DNA of 64,000 bases from Betaproteobacteria bacterium Ga0074130 (GTDB lineage Bacteria > Pseudomonadota > Gammaproteobacteria > Burkholderiales > Rhodocyclaceae): contig LNDZ01000032.1 in the NCBI GenBank assembly GCA_001464495.1, forward strand, positions 1 to 64,000, in the 5' to 3' direction. How positions within the stretch are numbered: the first letter of the stretch is position 1; every line of letters begins with the position of its first letter. Position numbers and translations under genes: made by a program. Shown here in pieces: positions 24,545 to 33,137 of this stretch. The notes below the pieces were generated by a model, which saw only the letters and a list, made by a program, of their open reading frames with translations, ran no database searches and was not told the DNA's origin.

Positions 24545-27091
24545 ATGCCAGATCAGTCGTTTGACCATATCTTCGCTCCCGGCTTTGTTACCTCGAGCGA
24601 CTTCAAATCTCCTCTCCAGGTTGTAAAGGGTCCCGCGCCGCCACGACCACGTCAAGCGCACGGCTCATCTTTGCTTGATCAAGTTGCCATCATCCAGGGC
24701 CAGATCGCGGCGTTGGAAGCAGCACGCCTTGCACTGGGGGTGCCTCAGCGGGCCGGTATCGCCGTCGCAATTGAGATCAAACCGAAAGGCATCCTCGACT
24801 ACAAGACCTTCGAGTGGAGGCGCGATGGCATTGAGGTGCTTAGCGTGACCGAAAGCGACGAGTCGGACTTGGTGGTCATCCATGTGCCAGATGGCAAGCT
24901 GAGTGCGCTACAAAGCCGAATTCTCGACTATCTGAACCCTGCACGGGATGTCCACAATCCGAAGAAGCCGTACGAGGCACCGAAGCCTAAGAATTCGGCA
25001 CTCATCAATGTCATCGAGAGCATACGTCGTGCGGCATTCATCGAGTTCTGGACAGATGATTCTCCTTTGCCGGAAATGGAGGAGCCTACCTGGATGCAGG
25101 TCTGGTTGCGCCAAACCGATGCGAATCCTGCAGAGACCAGAGCTCGATTTGTCGCTATTTGCAATCGGTTCGAAATCGATGTCGCGGAGGGCTACGTCCG
25201 CTTCCCCGGACGAGTCGTCGTTGCAATAACAGCAACTCGTGCTGCAATCGAAAATGCAGTTGAGCTGCTCGACATGATTGCAGAAGTACGGCGAGTCAGT
25301 CCGACGGCAGAGTTCTTCCTACGAACGTTGACGCCGCGCGAGCAAAACGAGTGGATCGAAAATCTACTGGAGCGTACGACTTACACTGCTGAGGGTGACG
25401 TTCCGTATGTAACCCTTTTCGATACCGGAGTTAATTACGGTCATCCATTGATTGGACCTGTACTTCATGCAGGCGATGCAAAAGCCTATGACGCGGCGTG
25501 GTTGGGAACCGACCACGAGGGGCACGGCACAGAAATGGCGGGGGTTGCCGTCTATGGCGATTTGACGACACATCTGGCCAGTTCCGATCCAATCGAAATC
25601 TCGCACAGACTAGAGTCCATCAAGATTCTTCCACCTCAAGGTGTGATTCCAAAAGCTCTTTGGGGATATGTCGTAGAGCAATCAACGGCGATTGCAGAGG
25701 AAGGGACTGAAGATCGCGCGCGGGTATTCGCAATGATGACGACGGCTAGTGCTAGCCCGACGGGTGCTCCTTCGGAGTGGTCGGCAACGATCGACCAACT
25801 GGCCTTTGGCCGTGAACCGATTAATTTGCATGCAGTCGTACCCGATGGCGGTGTCCGGAAACAGCGCCTGTTTGTTCTATCGGCTGGTAATGTCCAATGG
25901 AACGAGTGGCTGCACTATCCGAATGTGAATCTCGAAAGCCCAGTGCAAGACCCTGGGCAATCGTGGAATGCCCTAACAGTCGGTGCTGCTACGCATTTGG
26001 TCCACGTCGATGGTGCGCAATACCCTTCCTATGCGCCGATCGCTGCTCACGGTGGGCTATCGCCAGCAACCACAACTTCGCGGCTATGGAATCGAGGGTG
26101 GCCGTTCAAACCGGACGTCGTCGCTGAAGGTGGGAACGGTTGCATCGACTCCGGCACTATGGTGTCCGTGGGCCCCGAGTCCCTACGATTGACCACAACA
26201 AACAAGGATTTCATTCAGCGACCACTTACGGAAACTGGCGATACGAGCGCGGCGGCCGCGCATGCAGCAAGGCTATGTGCTGCCCTTAAGGCTCGTTATT
26301 CAGACTACTGGCCGGAGACGATACGCGGCTTGGTAATTCATGGAGCCGTCTATACGCCCAGAATGTTGGATGGCTTATCAGCTACGCCTAGCAAAGAGGA
26401 AAAAGAAACACTGCTTCGCACCTGTGGGTATGGCCTGATTAACGAAGATCGTTCTATTGGATCAACGACCCGCCGGCCAACCTACGTTGTGCAGAAAGAA
26501 ATCACGCCTTATCGTCGAGATGGAAGCTCGGTGAAACTGGGCAACTTGGACCTTCATGAACTGCCATGGCCATCTGACGAGTTGGCAGCGCTGCGTGAAG
26601 CAATGGTGGAGATGAAAGTTACCCTTTCGTACTTTGTCGAGCCTAATCCTAGTAGTCGTGGCTGGCAGAGCAAATTCCGATATCAGTCATTTGCTTTACG
26701 ATTTGCGGTTAAAGGTGCATCAGAGGATGTCGAGCGATTCTCAAAGCGAGTGAATCAGCTAGAGCGGGAAGAAGAGTCAAAAGAGAAGTTCGGTGATCCC
26801 GACTCAGCCGATTGGGTACTGGGTGCGCAGCTTCGGGTAAGAGGATCTGTCCACTCGGACGTATGGAGAGGGACCGCAGCCAAGCTGGCAGCGAAGTCGC
26901 AAATCGCGGTACTGCCAGTGGGCGGGTGGTGGAAGGATTGGGCAGAAGCACACCAAGGGGAGTGCCACGGTCGATATTCCCTCATCGTTTCGTTGGAAGT
27001 GGCAGAGACCGTGGACATTGATCTATACACACCTATTGCCAATGCTGTTCAGGTTGCCGTCCGCAATGTTGTCGAGGTTCCTGGAACATAG
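24545..27091 (+). CDS. Cytoplasmic S8 (subtilisin-like) serine protease, IetS-like
   Basis: 848 residues without a signal peptide. A long N-terminal region (1 to about 270) precedes a subtilase domain with an intact catalytic set: Asp293 in LFDTGVNYGHP, His327 in GHGTEMAG, oxyanion Asn449 in LSAGN and Ser568 in GDTSAAAAHAA. About 250 further residues form a C-terminal region ending in SLEVAETVDIDLYTP. Subtilases are usually secreted; an intracellular one paired with an AAA+ ATPase is the IetS pattern, inferred to cleave host or invader proteins when triggered. The gene is visibly less GC-rich than the flanking core genes. Confidence 0.85.
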   Translation: MPDQSFDHIFAPGFVTSSDFKSPLQVVKGPAPPRPRQAHGSSLLDQVAIIQGQIAALEAARLALGVPQRAGIAVAIEIKPKGILDYKTFEWRRDGIEVLSVTESDESDLVVIHVPDGKLSALQSRILDYLNPARDVHNPKKPYEAPKPKNSALINVIESIRRAAFIEFWTDDSPLPEMEEPTWMQVWLRQTDANPAETRARFVAICNRFEIDVAEGYVRFPGRVVVAITATRAAIENAVELLDMIAEVRRVSPTAEFFLRTLTPREQNEWIENLLERTTYTAEGDVPYVTLFDTGVNYGHPLIGPVLHAGDAKAYDAAWLGTDHEGHGTEMAGVAVYGDLTTHLASSDPIEISHRLESIKILPPQGVIPKALWGYVVEQSTAIAEEGTEDRARVFAMMTTASASPTGAPSEWSATIDQLAFGREPINLHAVVPDGGVRKQRLFVLSAGNVQWNEWLHYPNVNLESPVQDPGQSWNALTVGAATHLVHVDGAQYPSYAPIAAHGGLSPATTTSRLWNRGWPFKPDVVAEGGNGCIDSGTMVSVGPESLRLTTTNKDFIQRPLTETGDTSAAAAHAARLCAALKARYSDYWPETIRGLVIHGAVYTPRMLDGLSATPSKEEKETLLRTCGYGLINEDRSIGSTTRRPTYVVQKEITPYRRDGSSVKLGNLDLHELPWPSDELAALREAMVEMKVTLSYFVEPNPSSRGWQSKFRYQSFALRFAVKGASEDVERFSKRVNQLEREEESKEKFGDPDSADWVLGAQLRVRGSVHSDVWRGTAAKLAAKSQIAVLPVGGWWKDWAEAHQGECHGRYSLIVSLEVAETVDIDLYTPIANAVQVAVRNVVEVPGT

Positions 27092-27116
27092 TTGATCGCA
27101 GCCACCGAAAGACGAA

Positions 27117-28259
27117 ATGTATTTCTACATTGACGAAAGTGGGCATACAGGGCCTAACCTATTCGATCCGGCCCAGCCCACGCTTTACTACGGTGTTCTA
27201 TCGGCCGCCGGCGATGTTGATGCATTGGCAGCACGACGTGTCGCGAAACTGAGAAAGAAACTCGGCGTAGAGCGTCTTCACGCGGCCGAGCTAGGCAATG
27301 GTCGATTGGCCTCTATTGCCAACGATATTCGTGCAATCCAGAAAGTCCTCCGCCTTCGTTTCGACCTTTATCGCGTCGTAAAACCAGACCACGCGATCAT
27401 CTGTTTCTTTGATCAGGTTTTTGATTCCGGTATGAATCCTGCCATCACTTGGACGGGGTATTGGACACCATTACGATTCGTCCTTCTGCTGAAACTGGCC
27501 ACATTGTTTGATGAGGGGCTAGCGAAGCTTGCTTGGGCAGCTCGAATAGAAATCAACGATGCCGTAGCCCAACAGAAATTGGTAGAGGTTTGTACTGGCT
27601 TGCTGGTCAGGGTATCGACTCTGCCAGATGCCCGTTCAAAAGAGCTCATTAGCGACACTCTGCAATGGGCGATCGATCACCCAGCGGACATCGGATACAA
27701 CGTCAACGATGAAGAAATGCGATTGCAGGTAATGCCCAATGTGGTTGGCTTTCAGTCCGTTATGCATGGTATTGCGCGGTGCGTGAAAACCTATGGGACG
27801 TTGGCTTCGAAAATTGTGGTTGATCAGCAAACCCAATTTAACAAAGCACAAAAATCCTTGGCCGTCTTTTATGCAAGCGCGCGCGATGTCCCCTGGACCT
27901 CAGGCCCCGGGCTGCCCGTAATGGATTTGACCCATATTCCGGATACTCCGATCACTGTGATGTCTAGCCATGACAGCGCGGGCCTTGAGCTTGTTGATAT
28001 CTATATCTGGATATTCAAGAGATGGTTGGAGAAAAAGGAGCTCGCACCAGAACTTCGGTTAGTGGTATTCGACCAATTTTCTATTGGAGAAACTGACGAG
28101 CTATCATTAAAGGCGCTGGCGAAGCGTTGGACGCAATGGTTTGAGGAGCTGCCGGAGCCAACGGCAGAGCAGTTCGAGTGCGGGAAAGAATTAATGGAGA
28201 TGGCTGAGCGTCGGCGGAAAGATGCGCTGGCGAACTCAGCGGGCGGCGCAGAAGAATAG
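27117..28259 (+). CDS. DUF3800 domain protein
   Basis: 380 residues. The N terminus FYIDESGHTG is the DUF3800 hallmark, a family with an RNase H-like fold whose acidic residues (D6, E7 here) suggest a nuclease. The later HDSAGLELVDIYIW segment fits the conserved C-terminal part. The last 50 residues are charged and helical. It begins 25 bp after the protease stop and is probably in the same operon. DUF3800 genes often travel with phage-defence genes; here it may be a third effector or an independent cargo gene. Confidence 0.8.
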   Translation: MYFYIDESGHTGPNLFDPAQPTLYYGVLSAAGDVDALAARRVAKLRKKLGVERLHAAELGNGRLASIANDIRAIQKVLRLRFDLYRVVKPDHAIICFFDQVFDSGMNPAITWTGYWTPLRFVLLLKLATLFDEGLAKLAWAARIEINDAVAQQKLVEVCTGLLVRVSTLPDARSKELISDTLQWAIDHPADIGYNVNDEEMRLQVMPNVVGFQSVMHGIARCVKTYGTLASKIVVDQQTQFNKAQKSLAVFYASARDVPWTSGPGLPVMDLTHIPDTPITVMSSHDSAGLELVDIYIWIFKRWLEKKELAPELRLVVFDQFSIGETDELSLKALAKRWTQWFEELPEPTAEQFECGKELMEMAERRRKDALANSAGGAEE

Positions 28260-28279
28260 TTAGCGTTATTCGATGTCGC

Positions 28280-28335
28280 TTTTGTTTGGCTGGTTTAGAT
28301 CTCAGCGGATAAGTGAGATCAGTTTCTGCAAGGCA
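28280..28335. repeat. Right 56-bp flanking repeat
   Basis: The partner of 22737-22792, in the same orientation. It ends three bases before the amtB stop codon, so it occupies the space where amtB's terminator would be. The palindromic arms GATCTCA/TGAGATC are unchanged. Confidence 0.85.
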
Positions 28336-28338
28336 GAC

Positions 28339-29541
28339 TCACCAGTGTGTATCGCTCTCTGCCGTTGAGCCAATCTTATGGATGCTCAGATCGGCACCGT
28401 TGAACTCTTCCTCGTGATCGAGGCGGATGCCGACAGCGCGCTTGAGGCCCGCGTAGACGATGAAGCCGCCGACAACCGCGATGGTGATGCCAAGGACGGT
28501 GCCAATCAATTGGCTGGCGAACGACACGCCGCCGAGCCCGCCGAGTGCGGTGCTGCCGAAGATGCCGGCAGCAATACCACCCCATGCACCACAGATGCCA
28601 TGCAGCGGCCATACACCCAGTACGTCATCGATCTTCCAACGATTTTGCGTGCAGGTGAACAGCTGTACAAACAGCACGCCGGCAATCGCGCCGATGGCGA
28701 GTGCGCCGAGCGGATGCACAAGATCAGAGCCAGCGCAGATGGCCACCAGCCCGGCCAGCGGGCCGTTGTGGACGAAGCCCGGATCATTGCGACCCATGAG
28801 GGTAGCGGCGAGTGTGCCGCCAACCATGGCCATCAAGGAGTTCATGGCGACCAGACCGGTAATGTTTTCCAGCTTCTGCGCGCTCATTACGTTGAAGCCG
28901 AACCAGCCGACGATCAGGATCCAGGCACCCAAGGCGAGGAATGGGATGCTTGATGGCGGGTGTGCGGCGACAGCGCCTTCCTTGGTGTAGCGGCCACGGC
29001 GTGCGCCAAGTTGCAGCACGGCTATCAGGCCAATCCAGCCACCGACAGCATGTACAACGACGGAGCCGGCAAAGTCATGGAACTCTGCACCAAAGGTGGC
29101 TTTGAGCCAGGCTTGAACGCCATAGGCCTGATTCCAGGCAATGCCTTCGAAGAAGGGGTAGACGAAACCGACGATCAAGAAGGTGGCGGCGAGCTGCGGG
29201 TTGAAGCGGGCGCGCTCGGCAATGCCGCCGGACACAATCGCTGGGATGGCGGCGGCAAAGGTGAGCAGGAAGAAAAACTTGGTCAGGTCATAGCCGTGAT
29301 TTTCTGCGAGCACGTTTGCGCCACTGAAGAAATGCACGCCGTAGGCAATACCGTAACCGATGAAGAAGTAGGCCAGCGTTGAGACGGAGAAGTCGACCAG
29401 AATCTTTACGAGCGCATTGACTTGGTTCTTCTTGCGTACCGTGCCTAGCTCCAGGAAAGCAAAGCCGGCATGCATGGCCAAGATCATGATGGCGCCGAGC
29501 AGGATAAAAAGCGTGTCGGCTGAGGTGTTGGGTTGTTCCAA
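28339..29541 (-). CDS. amtB: Ammonium transporter Amt
   Basis: 400 residues from the TTG at 29541, which has AGGAG seven bases upstream; an in-frame GTG at 29568 is a longer alternative without such a site. About eleven membrane segments are seen, including the conserved HAVGGWIGLIAVLQLGARRGR and PLHGICGAWGGIAAGIFG helices that carry the pore histidines. It imports ammonium across the inner membrane. No glnK lies beside it. A sigma-54 promoter and an NtrC-type site upstream place it under nitrogen control. Confidence 0.93.
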   Translation of the reverse strand: MEQPNTSADTLFILLGAIMILAMHAGFAFLELGTVRKKNQVNALVKILVDFSVSTLAYFFIGYGIAYGVHFFSGANVLAENHGYDLTKFFFLLTFAAAIPAIVSGGIAERARFNPQLAATFLIVGFVYPFFEGIAWNQAYGVQAWLKATFGAEFHDFAGSVVVHAVGGWIGLIAVLQLGARRGRYTKEGAVAAHPPSSIPFLALGAWILIVGWFGFNVMSAQKLENITGLVAMNSLMAMVGGTLAATLMGRNDPGFVHNGPLAGLVAICAGSDLVHPLGALAIGAIAGVLFVQLFTCTQNRWKIDDVLGVWPLHGICGAWGGIAAGIFGSTALGGLGGVSFASQLIGTVLGITIAVVGGFIVYAGLKRAVGIRLDHEEEFNGADLSIHKIGSTAESDTHW

Positions 29542-29595
29542 GTTGGGGCTCCTAGGCTTGTTGTGCACGGATATGGTGAGCCGGCGACAAGGCAG

Positions 29596-29611
29596 AGCAA
29601 CATTTGTTCCA
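29596..29611 (-). promoter_or_regulatory. Sigma-54 promoter of amtB
   Basis: Minus-strand TGGAACA-AATG-TTGCT matches TGGCACG-N4-TTGCW with correct GG/GC spacing and two changes in the -24 box. The predicted start is near 29586, about 45 bases before the gene. Confidence 0.75.
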
Positions 29612-29663
29612 ACTTGGTGCTTATAGTTAAATCAATGGCTTATTGCGCACGTATTGGATTTTA

Positions 29664-29712
29664 CGCCCGGTATGGGTGCGTTGTTCTTGTGTATACGCAC
29701 CATAAAGGTGCT
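29664..29712. promoter_or_regulatory. NtrC-type enhancer site(s) upstream of amtB
   Basis: CGCACC-ATAAA-GGTGCT at 29696-29712 keeps the full GCACC-N5-GGTGC core of the NtrC box, about 118 bp upstream of the predicted start. A weaker half-matching site lies at 29664-29680. Confidence 0.7.
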
Positions 29713-29717
29713 AAAGC

Positions 29718-30968
29718 CTAGTTCTGGGGCGCTGTTTTGGCCCCGGCTGGCGTGTGCTCGCGGGGCAATAGCACCCACATGCGGCCGCTCTGTTTCATCT
29801 TGCCCGCTTGATTGCCAGCCGCGGTGCCTGAGCCCCAGTAGAAGTCGGCACGGACTGGCCCGCGGATGGCACCGCCGGTGTCTTGCGCCAGCATCAGTCG
29901 CTGCAGGGTTTGCTCGCTGTTAGGGAGCGTTGTGCTGAGCCACACGGGGGACCCCAGCGGCGTGTGGCGCGGATCGATGGCGATACTTCGTTCAGGTGTC
30001 AGCGGTAGGCCCATAGCGCCTTGCGGGCCGCTGCCCTCGGCCTTGAGCTCGCGGAAGAAGACCACGCTGGGGTTGGTGTTCAGCAGCTCCTGCAAGCGCT
30101 TGGGGTTGGCGCGCGCCCATTGCTTGATGCCTTGCATGGAGGCTTGCTCAGCCTTGAGCTCACCTTTGTCGATCAGCCAGCGGCCAATGGAGCGATAGGG
30201 GTGGCCGTTCTGGTCAGCATAGTTGAGGCGGGTGCGGCTGCCATCCTCAAGCTCGATCTGCCCCGAGCCTTGAATCTGCATGAAGAAAAAGTCGATCGGG
30301 TCGTCAACCCAGAGCAGTGGCTTGCGGCGGCTTTCCTGTTGCGCCCAATCGGCACGTGCGTAGTAGGGGATGAGTTTGCGGCCTTCTAGGCGGCCGCGCA
30401 GGCGCATGTGTTTGAGCTCAGGGTAAAGATCACCAAGATCCACCACGATCAGATCGTCAGGCACGCCGAAAACCGGCGTGTTGAAGGTGGCGCTGCGTGT
30501 GCGGCTGCCTTGCAGAATGGGTTCGTAATAGCCAGTGACCAGCCCGTCGCGGGCGCCATCCGGGTTCACCAGTTGCCAGGGGCGCAACTGCACCTCAAAC
30601 CAAGTGCGCAGGGCGTTGCTGTCTGGGTTGCTCTCAGCGAGTGAGCGTGCACTGCTACAGGTGTTGCGCCACAGTGCCTGCCGTTGCAGGCTCGTGCATT
30701 GGCTGACAAAGGCCTGAAACGATGGCAGTAGATCGTCGCCAGACCAGTTGGGCAGGTCGCTGTATTGGGCTGCTTGCAGTGGCGGCTCAGCCGGTTTGGG
30801 CGGTTCAGCGTCCTTGCAAGGTGTGCAGGTGCTTGTACCCGTGGTGCTCACTGCGTTGTTACTGGTCGGCTTGAGCGGGAGTTGAGTGCAGCCAGCGAGC
30901 AGTAAGGGGGCTGCAAAGAGGGCTGCAAACAGGGGCTTGAGTGACAATGTCGAGAGTGTGTGTGGCAT
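29718..30968 (-). CDS. mltA: Membrane-bound lytic murein transglycosylase A
   Basis: 416 residues. A lipoprotein signal with lipobox LAGC precedes a Thr/Pro-rich linker. The MltA domain follows (GLVTGYYEPILQGSR, then FFMQIQGSGQIELEDG). The C-terminal 3D domain contains the catalytic Asp region AQDTGGAIRGPVRADFYWG. It cleaves peptidoglycan glycan strands to 1,6-anhydromuramyl products from the inner face of the outer membrane. Confidence 0.94.
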   Translation of the reverse strand: MPHTLSTLSLKPLFAALFAAPLLLAGCTQLPLKPTSNNAVSTTGTSTCTPCKDAEPPKPAEPPLQAAQYSDLPNWSGDDLLPSFQAFVSQCTSLQRQALWRNTCSSARSLAESNPDSNALRTWFEVQLRPWQLVNPDGARDGLVTGYYEPILQGSRTRSATFNTPVFGVPDDLIVVDLGDLYPELKHMRLRGRLEGRKLIPYYARADWAQQESRRKPLLWVDDPIDFFFMQIQGSGQIELEDGSRTRLNYADQNGHPYRSIGRWLIDKGELKAEQASMQGIKQWARANPKRLQELLNTNPSVVFFRELKAEGSGPQGAMGLPLTPERSIAIDPRHTPLGSPVWLSTTLPNSEQTLQRLMLAQDTGGAIRGPVRADFYWGSGTAAGNQAGKMKQSGRMWVLLPREHTPAGAKTAPQN

Positions 30969-31090
30969 GCGGTTCTGCTAAAGTCCGGGCAGTGCGTAAT
31001 TGAGATAAGCGCGTTATTGCGCAAATTCGAATCGCGCAAGATTATCAGAACAAGACATTTCCTTTCCCGCAGAGTTCAATCCCTATTGCC

Positions 31091-31972
31091 ATGAGTGCCT
31101 TGCCGCCCGAGCTCCTCCGCTTTCTTGAACGCGCCGATACTGTGTTGGCACGCGTCGAGTCTTTGTTGCCACCCGCGCCGCGCCCGATCAATTGGGAGGC
31201 GCAGGCCTATCGCTGGCGGCGCAAGCAGGGACATGGGCAGTTAGAGGCCGTGCTGCATCCGCATCACATTCGCGCTGAGGATTTATGTGGCGTGGAGGAT
31301 CAGCTCTCGCGCATCGATCAGAACACGCGTCAGTTTGTCGCGGGCCGTAGTGCCAACAATGTCCTGCTCACGGGTGCTCGCGGCACCGGCAAGTCGTCGC
31401 TGGTCAAGGCCATGCTGCAACGCTATGCGCCACAAGGGCTGCGCCTGATTGAGGTCGACAAGGAAGACTTGGTTGCCCTGCCAGATATCGTGGACCTTTT
31501 GGCCGGGCGCAGCGAGCGCTACATCATTTTCAGCGACGATTTGTCGTTTGAGTCGGGCGAGCCCGGCTATAAGGCATTGAAGAGCATTCTGGATGGTTCG
31601 ATTGCGGGCACACCAGACAATGTGCTGATCTATGCGACATCCAATCGTCGTCATCTCATGCCTGAGTACATGAGTGAGAATCTGGAAACCAAAACAGTGG
31701 ATGGCGAGATTCGCCCCGGTGAAACGATTGAAGAAAAAGTGTCGTTGTCGGAGCGTTTTGGGTTGTGGATTTCTTTCTATCCCTTCGATCAGGATGCCTA
31801 CTTGGAAATCTGTGCGCACTGGCTGGCGGAGTTTGGGCTGAGTGCAGCGCAGATTGCGGCGGCGCGTGCAGATGCATTGCAATGGTCCTTGCTGCGTGGC
31901 GCGCGTAGTGGCCGTGTTGCCTGGCAGTTTGCGCGCGACTACGCTGGCCGTCACGAAGGTAGGGGGCAATGA
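31091..31972 (+). CDS. DUF815 AAA+-like ATP-binding protein
   Basis: 293 residues with Walker A LLTGARGTGKSSLVKAML and Walker B-like YIIFSDDLSFE. The N-terminal region and the ATSNRRHLMPEYMSEN segment are characteristic of DUF815. The family is conserved but functionally undefined. Its stop overlaps the next gene's ATG by four bases, so the two are translationally coupled. Confidence 0.88.
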   Translation: MSALPPELLRFLERADTVLARVESLLPPAPRPINWEAQAYRWRRKQGHGQLEAVLHPHHIRAEDLCGVEDQLSRIDQNTRQFVAGRSANNVLLTGARGTGKSSLVKAMLQRYAPQGLRLIEVDKEDLVALPDIVDLLAGRSERYIIFSDDLSFESGEPGYKALKSILDGSIAGTPDNVLIYATSNRRHLMPEYMSENLETKTVDGEIRPGETIEEKVSLSERFGLWISFYPFDQDAYLEICAHWLAEFGLSAAQIAAARADALQWSLLRGARSGRVAWQFARDYAGRHEGRGQ

Positions 31973-32913
31973 GCACGCGCAAGCAGGTTGAGGTTGCAGC
32001 TGCCGTGATCGAGCGGCCGGACGGCACGTTTCTACTCGGCCGTCGCCCGCCGAATAGCATCTATTCCGGCTGGTGGGAGTTTCCCGGCGGCAAGGTGGAG
32101 GCGGGTGAAACGCCACACCAAGCACTGGTGCGCGAGCTGCAAGAGGAGCTTGGAATCACGGTTGAGCACGCCTATCCGTGGATCACGCGCGAGCACGCGT
32201 ACGAGCATGCGCATGTTCGATTGCATTTCTTTCGCGTGACGCAGTGGTCGGGCGAGTTGCGTGATCTGCAGCATGATCAGCTGTCCTGGCAGCGTCCCGA
32301 TGCTGTGGATGTCGCACCCGTTTTGCCGGCAAATGCACCCGTGTTTGCGGGTCTGCGCTTGCCTATGCAATACGGGATTACGCATGCCTCTGAAATTGGG
32401 TTGGTAGCGCAGCTTGAGAAGCTGGAAGTCGCCTTGGCGCATGGCCTGCGATTGGTGCAGTTGCGGGAGGGCGGTTTGACGGCCGAGAACCGCGAAATGT
32501 TTGTGATCGAAGCTGTGCGTCTGTGCCATGCACATGGCGCACGCGTGCTGGTGAATGGCGATGTGGAGCTTGCGCGTCGCGCGCGTGCCGATGGTGCCCA
32601 CTTCGCCTCAGCACACTTGATGGCGCTGACCGAGCGCCCGGGCTTTGAACTGGTTGCCGCGTCGTGTCACACGCCGGAGGAACTGGCGCATGCAGCGGCC
32701 TTGGGCCTCGATTTTGTGGCGGTGGGTACGGTGCAACCGACGCTCAGTCATCCGGGGCGTGCGGCGTTGGGCTGGGAGGCGTTTGCGGCCCTGATTAGAG
32801 ACTACCCATTGCCAGTATTCGCTTTGGGTGGTTTGGCGCCGGGTGATCTTGAAAGTGCCCGCCGCAACGGCGCGCATGGTATCGCGGCGATTCGCAGTAT
32901 CTGGGGTGCCTGA
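31969..32913 (+). CDS. Nudix hydrolase fused to a thiamine-phosphate-synthase-like domain
   Basis: 314 residues. The N-terminal Nudix domain (1 to about 130) has an intact Nudix box, GGKVEAGETPHQALVREL then QEELGI, typical of MutT 8-oxo-dGTPases. The second half (about 135-314) is a ThiE/TenI-like TIM barrel with QLREGG, VNGDVELARRARADG and FVAVGTVQPTLSHPG. This fusion is common in beta- and gammaproteobacteria in the mutT position; the ThiE-like part probably does not make thiamine phosphate. Confidence 0.92.
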   Translation: MSTRKQVEVAAAVIERPDGTFLLGRRPPNSIYSGWWEFPGGKVEAGETPHQALVRELQEELGITVEHAYPWITREHAYEHAHVRLHFFRVTQWSGELRDLQHDQLSWQRPDAVDVAPVLPANAPVFAGLRLPMQYGITHASEIGLVAQLEKLEVALAHGLRLVQLREGGLTAENREMFVIEAVRLCHAHGARVLVNGDVELARRARADGAHFASAHLMALTERPGFELVAASCHTPEELAHAAALGLDFVAVGTVQPTLSHPGRAALGWEAFAALIRDYPLPVFALGGLAPGDLESARRNGAHGIAAIRSIWGA

Positions 32914-32938
32914 GCGGCAGCGATCGCGCCGTCTTGGC

Positions 32939-33133
32939 TTAGTTCTGGTCTGGCGCCCCAGAAGCGAGTTCGTCGTCTTCGTTCGGTGCGCTTTGGGCGA
33001 CGCGATACTCTTCATTAGCCCAAGCGCCAAGATCAATTTTCTTGCAACGGTCTGAGCAGAACGGGCGAAACTGACTTTCGGGTTTCCATTCGACCGGCTT
33101 GCTGCAGGTCGGGCAGTTAACAACTTTGCTCAT
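32939..33133 (-). CDS. yacG: DNA gyrase inhibitor YacG
   Basis: 64 residues. A Cys4 zinc finger (CPTC near residue 9 and CSDRC about 19 residues later) is followed by the conserved [15 protein letters not shown]. YacG binds GyrB and blocks gyrase. It follows zapD by four bases, the usual betaproteobacterial pair. Confidence 0.95.
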   Translation of the reverse strand: MSKVVNCPTCSKPVEWKPESQFRPFCSDRCKKIDLGAWANEEYRVAQSAPNEDDELASGAPDQN

Positions 33134-33137
33134 CGAC

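Larger units (their letters stand above)
22737..28335. mobile_element. 5.6-kb repeat-bounded defence-type cassette (HTH, AAA+ ATPase, subtilase, DUF3800)
   Basis: The segment between the two 56-bp repeats has lower G+C than its surroundings (sampled lines 50% at 25021 and 45% at 27541, against 60% at 14221). It carries four genes unrelated to the housekeeping genes on both sides and has no integrase or transposase. It sits between hflX and the 3' end of amtB. I infer horizontal gain by recombination at the repeats. The cargo resembles IetAS, a plasmid-exclusion and phage-defence pair. Confidence 0.65.
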
